NCBI GenBank assembly: GCA_016617855.1
Contig: JAECUM010003671.1
Location: forward strand, 1-64,000
From: Megalonaias nervosa
Taxonomy: Eukaryota > Mollusca > Bivalvia > Unionida > Unionidae
Length of the DNA: 64,000 bases
Direction of reading: 5' to 3'
Part shown: piece after piece, positions 54,290 through 64,000 of the stretch
Layout of the letters: every line of letters begins with the position of its first letter
Numbering within the stretch: the first letter of the stretch is position 1
The notes under the pieces: model-generated
The model's input: only the letters and a program-made list of their open reading frames with translations
The model's database searches: none
What the model was told of the DNA's origin: nothing
Position numbers and translations under genes: made by a program

Positions 54290-55663
54290 TATGCCAGATG
54301 TTGAAATATGTTTTTTTATATGCTCAGTTTTTTTCTTCATTAACTTTACATTGTCAGAATTGTGCAGTATTTTTTGATACTATACAACTTCATACTGCAT
54401 GATACTTGTATCTAAAAATAGTATCATATTGGGAACTACTTTGTAAACAAACCATGTACACTCAAACCGTAGACCAGGGGACTCAAACTCAAATCAGCCT
54501 GAGGGCCGCACGAGGGCATTTTCAATGGCCCAAGGGTCGCACCACCTTCATTATCTCTCATTATGCCTTGTGATGCCAATAATTTTGTGGGCCACAGGAT
54601 ACTGCTTGGTGAGCTGCATGTTTGAGACCTCTGCCATAGACACTTTAGCCTTTGGTTGAATAGATTTGTTGTGAATGAACTGAACAAGTTGTTTCATCCA
54701 TTTGAAAGTTGAGATGATAAAGTTAACAATGTGGATGAGTTCACTGAGTCACAAATGAAACTTTCAAAGAAGCAAACGAATGAACATGATATTTGCAAGG
54801 TCAACAACAAACATGATAGACGCAGCATTTAAAACACCATTCTGATCATTTAAACAGTTATTTATGAGAAATATTCATAACTTTTCGCAAATATAATGGT
54901 TCAGACTATAACCAGTGCTTGCTAGGGTCTATAAAAATAGCATAGAAGAACATATTGAGGACAAGGGATATCACATATCTATCAGAGACATACCATTTTG
55001 CAAGTCAGTCAAAACACTAAATTCAAGGAAAAAAATTCAGCTGAAGGTTTTTATTAGGAAACTAAGAGCATCAGAGCAAAATAAGCCAAGACAATGAAAA
55101 AGTGTTATTTCCACTGGCTAAATGGACTGTCACACAACAGACGCATTGCAAAATTATCAACATTTAACTTTTCGATACACTGTTAGGCTAGCGATAGAAG
55201 ACATATACTTTATGATAAAGGTCATAGCTGGGGTCCCTCCAACAGCAAGCATGCAAGTGACAGGGCATAAACATGTCTTCTTTAGCTGGTAATAAGAATG
55301 GTAATAAATATACTTAAATTTATGCAGCTTAAATTTCCTCAGAATTTACCTTCTTTGTTCAGCAAATCCAATTTATATCACCCATGTCATGGAAAACCTG
55401 GTACATACCAAAATTGTACATAATTTCAACTACATTTCCAAGTGAAATCTCATTCTCCTTACTGCACTGAATTGACGCAGTAAATCCACCCCATCTTAAG
55501 GAGAAAAGCAGAATTGAGTTGGATCAACAGAAAAACAAAATCCATCCATTCCAGACCAACTGGAAAAGTTTTTCAATAAGCATTCATTCAAGATGATTTA
55601 AAGGAGACCAAAATGAGAGCTTTCTAAAACTAATGTTGAGTGCATGATGAAGTTCAAAGGTCA
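54290..55663 (+). other. Intron 3 of IDH1, no gene seen
   Basis: Non-coding DNA. A 60-codon frame at 54915-55097 is charged but has no recognisable domain. Confidence 0.45.
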
Positions 55664-55675
55664 CTGGGTGATGTT

Positions 55676-55902
55676 GTTGTTGTAGGATTTAATGCCATTT
55701 TTCGGTATAAGATAGGCTATACTTGGCAGCCAGTATAACTGGTGGAGGAAGAATCCTGGAAAACCCCGGGAAGAACCACTGACCCATGAGAAGCTACTGG
55801 CAGGCTCTCTCACATACCCACATTAGTTGAGCCTGAGACTCAAACCCACACAGACAGAGGTGAGATGGCAGTGATCTGTAGCAGTGAGCACTTGGGGCCC
55901 TG
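55676..55902 (-). mobile_element. tRNA-derived SINE, family B, with 12-bp target duplication
   Basis: The exact direct repeat CTGGGTGATGTT flanks it (55664-55675 and 55903-55914). The body reads GGCCAGTATAACTGG-like sequence and the tail is (GTT)n on the left. The head is shortened compared with the copy at 58996. Confidence 0.9.
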
Positions 55903-56363
55903 CTGGGTGATGTTATGTGCACATTAATATTGTTACTGCATATTGATGAATCTATGGTTGTGTATTTATTTTGAAATACAGCATAAATTCAATTACTTTG
56001 CTTCTGGTAGTGTATTTCTTTATTATTAAACCATAGGTAGGAAAACAAGATGAGTATATAATATAATGGTTACTACATTTGTATGGGAAAATGTGAACTA
56101 GTTTTTTTTTCTTCAAACTAATACATGTACTGCACTCCTAAGGTCGTGCAGTATTGTTCAGAAAAACTCATTCATATTTTCTCATACAAATGCAGTAACT
56201 TATAAATATTGTACTTCAGTTACAATGTCATATATCAAAGAAAGATTACATTCAAAGTTGGATAATAATAATTGTTTTTGTACTACCTTGCAATGACCAG
56301 TAGTCATACCATTAGTATTGTGTAGGAAATGCAGTACTGGATGATATGCTTATAACATGAAAA

Positions 56364-56365
<2 letters not shown>

Positions 56366-56451
<86 letters not shown>
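56366..56451. repeat. (CT)n microsatellite
   Basis: About 43 CT dinucleotides with one CCCT interruption near 56413. Confidence 0.95.
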
Positions 56452-56455
<4 letters not shown>

Positions 56456-56877
56456 AAACATTAATATTCATTTACTCGTGTTCATACATAAATATATGTT
56501 TAACTTCTCCTTCCCCCACAAATAATTGATTGCCTGTTTGTAAGGTACTGTTAAATTGTAGTATTAATACACATCACTGACATCATGGCTAGATGGTTTC
56601 TTGACTAACACATACTGATATACAATGAGTAATAAAGTATATTTAAAAATAGGTACACAGATTTGTTTTTGTAAAAAAGCATTTGAATTGAGCACTGACT
56701 CCTTGGTAAACTCCTCGGTAAACCCAGAAAATAACAGGCAAATCACATATTATTGCTTATGATATTTGTCCAGTACATGCTGCTTTTGGTTGTGCTAACA
56801 TTCTTTAATGAAGGCAAAGATGGAAAGAGATTTTAAGTACAATTTCACAGAATACATACAAGATACAGAACATGCAT

Positions 56878-57165
56878 TTCATATGTGTACATTCTACTCT
56901 GGTATACAGTTCTTCATATGTGTACATTCTACTCTGTCTGGTATACAGTTCTTCATATGTGTACATTCTACTCTGTCGGGTATACAGTTCTTCATATGTG
57001 TACATTCTACACTGTCTGGTATACAGTTCTTCATATGTGACATTCTGCTTTGTCTGGTATATACTCTGTCTGGTATACAGTTCTTCATATGTGTACATTC
57101 TGCTCTGTCTGGTATACAGTTCTTCATATGTGTACATTCTGCTCTGTCTGGTATACAGTTCAAGT
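56878..57165. repeat. 39-bp minisatellite
   Basis: Seven units of GTATACAGTTCTTCATATGT followed by GTACATTCTACTCTGTCTG, one of them shortened to GTATATACTCTGTCTG. Because 39 is divisible by 3 and the unit has no stop in several frames, long open frames appear on both strands; they are artefacts of the repeat. Confidence 0.95.
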
Positions 57166-57277
57166 AGAGCTCAAGAAATAAATTTGTAGTAATAATGCTA
57201 TAAGGTAATTTTCATGTAAAATCAATGGTCAGAATGTCCTATACATCTGTTGGTAGTTGTTTTGTCTCTCATTCCAG

Positions 57278-57364
57278 TCACAATTGATGCAGCCAATGCA
57301 ATCAAGAAGTACAATGTTGGGATCAAGTGTGCTACCATTACACCAGATGAGAGAAGGGTTGAGG
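57278..57364 (+). CDS. IDH1: Isocitrate dehydrogenase (NADP+), coding exon 4
   Basis: 87 bases between TTCCAG and GTGAGC encode (V)[18 protein letters not shown], then [10 protein letters not shown]. The phase fits exons 3 and 5. The KCATITPDE block lies next to the substrate loop in this enzyme family. Confidence 0.95.
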
Positions 57365-58513
57365 GTGAGCTATTTCAGAGTCGTATGCCAACATTAAAGT
57401 ATTCTAGTGTACTTTATGTGCATAATGTGCCAACAACTGCAAACAACAATTACCCTAATCTACCATCACATAATGCACTAACATATATGGGTCTGTGTTG
57501 TTGGTTGTACTAATCATTTTAAGTAAACATCATGCACTCTGATATGTTAGTTTATATGGGTCAAGGCTATTTGTTGTTCATTCGTTTCAAGTACACAGCA
57601 TAGACTCTGATATGCCAGCTTATTAGAAGGTAGTAGTTTTGGGCCTAGACTGTTAGTTGTACTAATGATTTCAAGTAAATTGCATAAACTCGGTTATGCC
57701 AGCACATTTGGAGACAACAGATCTGGGTGTCTGCAATTGTACTAATGAATTCAATTAAATAGCATAGAAGTCATGAGTCAATTGAAGTAACAGTATCTCT
57801 ATTGATATGAGCAATTGCAGGTGAAATTAAGAATAACTTTTATACAATATTTGCAGGTCTACCTTTATTCTGATATGAATTTTGGATTGTGTACTTTGGT
57901 CTGCTTTGTCTGTGCCCATGAGAAAATGGGCATAACTCTGGCTTTGGATAAATTTTTATATACTAGGTGATTATCACGGTACTGTAAATACTTTTTGTTT
58001 TGATGCAAAAATTCTTGATTATATCTCAGTTGTGACTGATTCTTCACCATATAGTTGTTATTCATGCAAACCAAGAGTCTGTTTTATAAACTGAAAAGGA
58101 TAAAAGTGGGTGGGGGGGACAGGAATTCTCCCCTCTGTTTGAAAATATGATGGCTTCTACACCAGACCCTGGCAGATAACCAAATAAATATACATAAAAG
58201 CCATGTCTATCATTATGTCTTGGGGGCACTTTATTTTAAGCTATAATTTTTGCTTGCATGGCTCAAGTTGCAATCCAACAAGCGGTAGTTTGATGAGAAT
58301 GTCATTGCTTAGCAAAGTCTTGTTGAGGGTAGTCAAACTCTGGTAACTGAAAGTTGTTCATTGAACATGGTAGCCAATTGTTGACATGTAACCTATTATA
58401 ATTAAGTTCTCTTTAGTGACTGGAAGATAACAATAAATTGAACAGATTCCTTAGTAAAACCAGAATTCAACTGAAGTTTCCCCAGATGATCAACATTTTC
58501 ATTTGCATTTCAG
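57365..58513 (+). other. Intron 4 of IDH1
   Basis: A 1149-base intron. It contains diverged repeats of a phrase like AGTAAATTGCATAAACTCGG (57520-57780). No gene. Confidence 0.6.
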
Positions 58514-58674
58514 AATTTAAGTTGAAGAAGATGTGGAAGTCACCTAATGGCACAATCCGTAATATCTTGGGAGGCACAGTGTTCCGGGAAGCAATTATCT
58601 GTAAAAACATTCCTCGTTTAGTCCCTGGTTGGAACAAAAGTATCATAATAGGCCGCCATGCGTATGGAGACCAG
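58514..58674 (+). CDS. IDH1: Isocitrate dehydrogenase (NADP+), coding exon 5
   Basis: 161 bases between TTTCAG and a GTGTGC donor encode [20 protein letters not shown], then [20 protein letters not shown] and [19 protein letters not shown] and the [11 protein letters not shown] Arg are the isocitrate-binding core, which makes the identification certain. The next exon is not found before the window end. Confidence 0.97.
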
Positions 58675-58698
58675 GTGTGCATTGAAATCATAATAGCT

Positions 58699-58699
<1 letters not shown>

Positions 58700-58743
<44 letters not shown>

Positions 58744-58748
58744 TATAT
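58700..58748. repeat. (TA)n microsatellite at the start of intron 5
   Basis: About 24 TA units with one CA interruption. Confidence 0.9.
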
Positions 58749-58995
58749 AAAGAATACAACTCATATGATGAATAACAGTCTTTTCAAGTGCTTTGGATCC
58801 AGCAAGGGATCGCGTGTGTCGGGGATTTTTTAAGATAAGTGCAGTAAACTGACAACGAACAGTGCAAAAGTAGTTTCTAACTAGCCTAAGTGCTTTTGAC
58901 TCTAAATGAATCTTTTTCAAAGGCAAATACAAAACACATACAAGACATTACAGTCAAACAGAAAACAAAAAGCGTTGAAGGTACAAAATTTTACA

Positions 58996-59246
58996 GGGGG
59001 GCCCTGAGTGGCCGAGTGGTCTAAAGCGCTCCCCGTTATGGATCACTCTGTCTCACCCCTGTCTGCGTGGGTTCGAGTCTCGGGCTTGGCCAATGCGGCT
59101 ACATGAGAAAGCTTGCCAGTAGCTTCTCATGGATCGGTGGTTCTTTCCAGGGTTTTTCCAGGTTCTTCCTCCACCATTGATACTGGCCGCCATGTATAGC
59201 CTATCTTGTGCTGAAAAATGGCATTAAACCCTTCAACAACAACAAC
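58996..59246 (+). mobile_element. Full-length tRNA-derived SINE, family B, with target duplication
   Basis: The head GGCCGAGTGGTCTAAAGCG and GGGTTCGAGTCTC (A and B boxes) looks like a Leu/Ser-type tRNA. The body reads GGTTCTTTCCAGGG and GCCGCCATGTATAGCCTATC, and the tail is (CAA)n. AAAATTTTACA flanks it exactly (58985-58995 and 59247-59257). Confidence 0.95.
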
Positions 59247-59257
59247 AAAATTTTACA

Positions 59258-61564
59258 TGACTATTTTACATGAATAAAAGCTTGAAAGTTTTGATGTTTC
59301 AAGTAGTTGGCTTCAACTGGATGCTGATGCTGAAAAATATTTTATATTGACCTAGAAATCGATGAGCCATAGCTCCATCTGGGGTTTTTTGTAAGTTTAT
59401 TTTTTTTAAATTTGTGTAACTGCAAACTATATCCTGGATATTTCATTATTTTAATAGTAATTGTAGGCTATTGGGTGACTAATAAGCAAATTCAAAGTAT
59501 TATTTAAATGAAAATGTGCCAGCTGCAAAAAAAATGATAATTTTATTTGTGCATGGCTGTTTTTTTCTAGTCATCTAGTCTTCAAAGACATCCTAGTCAG
59601 GGCAAAGCTAACACCAATCATTAACCAAGACCACCCCAGTAAATCTGGCCCTATGGCAATAAAAGGCGCAAAACCTGTCAACATATGATAGAGACCAGCA
59701 CAGCGACTCGCAAAAAGCTTGGTCCAAACAGAATGTGCAAAACAGAGAATGTAATTTATCTCATAACATGTAAGATCTGTAGCCTTCATTATATCGGAGA
59801 AACTAGAGTTACACAAAAAGATCAGTCTTCACAGATCTGATTGGATGACAAAGAAGCTGTACAGAATTCCAGTTGCAGAACGCTTCTCTTCCCGTGGCTC
59901 CACATTCAGTGGTGTAACACTTATTGCAGGGTGATTCAGGGGAAAACTATATAGGGCTTGTTAAATGTAAAGCTTAATAATCACAGTGGATGTCAATCAG
60001 TGGTCACCAGACAGTTCTTGTGAAGGAAACTAAAAATGGTATTAGATGTTATTAAAAATATATTTGAAAAGATTTTAAATTTAAACAACTCTTCCTTTTT
60101 CATTAATTGACAGTATACTGACTTGTTATTGCAACATTGCCATCAGAATCAGAATCTGATTTATGTTCAAAACCTGCTATTTTCTTATACTATGAAGAGA
60201 ATACATTTTATGGCCAAAATTGCATTTATTTTCAGTCCCCTTGAAGGATGTAAAATTTATGCTGGTAAAACATCTACTGGTTTAGAAGTCAAACTACTGA
60301 TCAAAATTTTTAAGTGTACTTGTTTGAAATCCTGGTTCCATCACATGTATGCATACATGAATGGAAAATGGTCAGTAAACTTTATGTTTACTGATGGTCT
60401 GTTTCAGAAGCATTGTTAGATGCAGAATAATACCGCTTGTTGCTTTGGATGCATCATGGTGATAACACTGTGTTATGAAATTGATCTCTGTGACCTATAT
60501 TTGATCCCTCAGTAACTTAGGTTTAGATTTGCATTTAAGCCAATTTCTTCTTCAGATAAGTTACCCAAGCATAATATGTTAGGGAGAACTACTACTACCT
60601 CACAAATCCAGCCCTCCCTGGTGGCAGTTAGAATTATCTCCCCTTAATACATGGATTGGTGCCAAATCCAGTGAAAAAATCAGTTACTACTTCTGCTTAT
60701 GTCAAGTAGCATGCTTTCCACAGACAGACAGGCTTTGCAAAATCCATTACAATCGGTTTGGAAGTTTTCTACCTGTACAGAACATCATTGGGCCTTTTCT
60801 ACAGGTAATATTGTCTCATAATAGGTATTGTAGCATCTGCTTAGTAAGTATCAATAATGATGTTTCAGTTCCTTTTTTATGTACAGTTTTGTGCTTAATA
60901 CAGAAAACTCATTTATATTACTGAACAGCTTCCACCATGGTCGGATAAGTACAGGTAAGTTTTCTATGTATGGTTTTCACAATAGCTTCCAGCTCATGTA
61001 GCATTCTTCAGGGAATTTATTTGTATAGTCAAAGATTGGCTTTCTGATGGGTAAGTTGTTACTAGAATTGATTATTTGGCTTCCACTTCATGGCAGTGAC
61101 ATTTCAGTGATTTTACCTGTATAGGCAGTAAAAATTGACCTTCCTAGAGGTCATTTGTTACTATAACTGATTATTTAGCATTCACCTTGTAAATATTAAT
61201 AGTGATGCTCTAATTTGCTACCTGTACAGGCCACATGTGGCCCATTGCAGGTATTTATCATATTGGGTAACTGTTCATGACACTCGTAAGTTCATAAAGC
61301 AGGACACTCACTACACTACATGCATATATTGTCTGCTCTGTTTTGACTTATAGATTTAAACCATGGACCATCCTGACAACCACTCAACACATGTAGTTTT
61401 CTTTGTTGTCATTCCTTAAATACACGTCAGTCATGCATATTATGGACAGAAGTCAGTGGGGGGCAATTCTTTGGGTACTATCAGCTAGCATGCAAGAACT
61501 GGACATCCTCATGCCAGGCAAGATGGCCTTGTTCCTTTGCAACCAGATTTGGCCATATAACTCT
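59258..61564 (+). other. Intron 5 of IDH1, no gene recognised
   Basis: AT-rich non-coding DNA. Frames such as 60123-60419 have no domain. From about 60800 a loosely repeated phrase ending ACAGG/CAGGTA suggests old duplications. Confidence 0.4.
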
Positions 61565-61866
61565 GATCACAATGGGGCATGACCACAATGAGTCATACAG
61601 GATCAGCCACCAGAAAACAAACTTGTTCAGTTCAGGACTCGCATAGTGCTGCTAGGCACTTTCTGTGTGCTATGCCCAGTTTAGTATTGCAGTATCCAAG
61701 AACCCACTTCATGAAACCACATCACAATGGGGCATGACCACAATCAATCACACAGTATCAGCCACCAGAAGACGAACTTGTTTAGTTCCAGGACTTGCAA
61801 GGCACTTTCTGTGTTAGATGCCTAGTTTAGTACTGCAGTATCCAAGAACCCACTTCATGAAACCAG
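61565..61866. repeat. Tandem duplication of about 150 bp
   Basis: CACAATGGGGCATGACCACA to TTCATGAAACCA occurs twice in a row with moderate divergence (starts near 61567 and 61728). It may belong to the 5' region of the DIRS-like element. Confidence 0.7.
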
Positions 61867-62299
61867 TTATACAACAGACTAACCAACATAGTACTGCCAA
61901 GCACTTCCTGTGGATGATGCCCAGTCTCTGCAGGCACTCATGGATCAGTCTTACCTGCATAGTGCTGTCAGGCACTTCCTGTGGATGATGTCCGGGTTAT
62001 ATAAGCACTCACATGGATCAGGCTAACTCACATAGCACCTCTAGACACTTCCGGTGTATGATGTCCATCTTGGTGCCTCAGTTTTCTTGTCACTTATCCT
62101 CAAGCCTCTGCCACCCAAAGGAAGCCTCTACTTAGCAACACCTTGGAAGTTACAGGATCTAACTCATAACATTCTGCAAGTGTATTGAGCTGCCATCCTT
62201 GATATTCTTCTCTAACTACTTTGCATGTAGCAAAAGAGACCGGCTTCACTACCATAATAAAAAAATATGGAAACGTTATTAGATCTTACATTGATGAGT

Positions 62300-64000
62300 G
62301 AAACACTGTCTTGCAGGCTTGGACTGAAGAAGTTTTCCGCTCACTCTCATCAGAGTTTCCTATACATTGCCCACCAGGTCTACAGTTATGGCATCAGTTA
62401 ATGATAGTCTACAAAAGAATCTACTTTCAGTTCTTCCACAATCTGAGAAAGTTGCTAACATTTTGGTTCTTCTTACATCTTCAGTTACAAGTTCCAAGCA
62501 TCTGTGGAAGTATTTTCTTGCAAATACCTTCATGCAGATTTTCCTTTGGATACCCCTGAGTTGATTTGTAACATCATGACAGTAGAATAGCTTACCTTCT
62601 CCCACCCCAAATCTCACCAGAAATACATGGGAGCATGTTTATAGAATGGCCCACTTTGTAACACAGGGGCTTAATAGACTATGGCATGGCCATAACAGCA
62701 GCTATGAACTTCAGTAAAGGTGGAATGAGATGCAGTGCTTTCTACCTCCCCCTTTCTTAAAGACCATTATAGGTCAAGCTAAGCTTGCAACCTTGATCAT
62801 CTATTCTCCTCTTTAATGATCAGGTGGATGGAATTCATAACAGGACACCAAGGATACATTCCTTTCATCCCTTACAGTCTCAGCTACAGTGGATTTGCAA
62901 GACAGCCAATAAAATGTCGCAGGATGTCCCTAAAGAGCACATCCCAATGGGAAGCAATTCTACTGAATTTACGACTGTTAAAAACCAGTTTCCCTGAACT
63001 AAGTAGAAGAGTCTAAGGGAGGTTGATTATTTTCACCAGCATTTCCATGAGACCAATCTCAAATGACATACATTCATGCCCCCCTTATCACAGAACCTAG
63101 TGAGGAGAAGGTTCCAATCTTTCATTACCAAATGGGAAAGATTTATGATGAAGATGTGGACCCAACAAATGGTTTCTTGGGCACTTGGTATCACATTCTG
63201 CACACCTCCTAAACATTTGCCCAGAGTTCTTTCAGCTACAGTGCAGCACTTGTCACTTGGTGGTCAACCTAAGTGCATTCAGTCAACTCTTCTATGCTCT
63301 TGGGTTCGCAGTGGAATGCAACAGTGGATTCTAATGCTATCCATTGTGGAGACTACACAAACAGACTTTAACATCTCCACTCACATGGCTGTCAGAGTTC
63401 TGTGATTTGCCTACAACAGGTTACAAAACAGCAGGCTAGTTATATTTTGGAGCAAGATATGATTTCACGTGTTTCCTCCTCATTCTCAATCTTCTTGTCA
63501 GCAAAGACATCCCTGACCTCATACCCTTTCAAGAATTTGGTTAACTTGGTCTGGGATCATTAATCAAATACAAAGAATCTGTTTCCCTCATGAATGAGAA
63601 TATAGTTAATGCAAGATAGATTCCTTGTCTATAAGGAGCAATCCTTCTGCTAGATAATTCCTTTGCCTGCTGAGTTTTGCTCAATGCTGCAGTGGATATC
63701 ATAGTCCTAGGTCATTTTCTTGGGCTCCCATAACATTGATTTTGTGGTCCAAATAGAGGCCCACTTTTAACTATTAGACCAACTTCCACAATCCGCACAA
63801 CATCAGTTGCATCTCAAATACAACTCTGGACTTTGTTTAGGGGATATTTCTGCAAGTACAACCTCCAGCAAGTACGATCAGCACAGATGTGAACATGGTG
63901 GACTGGGGGAGCAAATCTCCTACCACTTTGGGATGCCATAGGTGAGTGATCCCTTCAGGATCATTATTTACATACCAACATTCTCAAGATGAAAGCTGTT
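62300..64000 (+). mobile_element. Decayed DIRS-like (tyrosine-recombinase) retrotransposon, runs off the right edge
   Basis: The last 130 bases read STDVNMVDWGS, then after a gap DHYLHTNILKMKAV. This is the RNase H signature of DIRS/Ngaro-type elements (TDAS..GWG and H.N.LE..AV). Upstream, LGLGSLIKYKESVSLMNENI resembles the connection after the DIRS reverse transcriptase palm. Earlier frames (62816-63016, 63076-63405) are protein-like but broken. The left border is a guess. Confidence 0.55.

Noticed and set aside
56805..57189. Four overlapping open frames on both strands
   Set aside because: They are produced by a 39-bp tandem repeat whose length is a multiple of three.
58675..64000. Next IDH1 exon within the window
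   Set aside because: I looked for an acceptor followed by the expected next block after HAYGDQ and found none, so it probably lies beyond the right edge.

Overview
The window is animal (metazoan) nuclear DNA, most likely from a marine invertebrate. The evidence is a host gene with GT-AG introns, cytosolic-type NADP isocitrate dehydrogenase, whose first five coding exons lie on the + strand at 16075-58674. Its long AT-rich introns carry SINEs, MITEs, a LINE, Ty3/gypsy-type LTR elements and a DIRS-like element. I cannot name the species from the sequence.

The main content is two copies of one virus-like transposon of the Polinton/Maverick/adintovirus type. Copy 1 (1 to about 14950) is cut by the left window edge. 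It carries a retroviral-type integrase (+), a large gene that joins a family-B DNA polymerase palm, an SF1 helicase and an HNH nuclease (-), a zinc-ribbon protein, a free-standing HNH protein, a 1.7 kb block of structured non-coding DNA (tRNA-like sequence, hairpin, 80-bp duplication, AT-rich array), and a block of late (virion) genes on the - strand. The late block holds a penton-like protein, a membrane protein, a phage-like fibre, an adenain-type protease fused in phase to a pVI-like protein, a jelly-roll-type major capsid protein candidate and two structural genes of unknown role. Copy 1 is nearly collinear, but several genes carry a single in-frame stop and a few have one-base frameshifts.

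Copy 2 (35043 to about 50690) is an older, heavily mutated relative inside intron 3 of the isocitrate dehydrogenase gene. It shows two modules that copy 1 lacks within the window, a packaging ATPase and a phospholipase A2-like protein. It is interrupted by a tRNA-derived SINE in the integrase and by a 4.86 kb TTAA-flanked transposon (42902-47759) in the polymerase-helicase gene. That transposon carries an ORF resembling the zinc-binding cytoplasmic domain of P2X7 receptors. The capsid block is inverted and moved relative to the replication block between the two copies.

The rest is intron DNA: a Ty3/gypsy element with the unusual gag-PR-IN-RT-RH order (29473-34919), a solo LTR, a second gutted LTR element, a LINE fragment, at least three SINE families, an hAT-like foldback MITE with an 8-bp target duplication, a pogo-like MITE, minisatellites, and a DIRS-like RNase H fragment running off the right edge.
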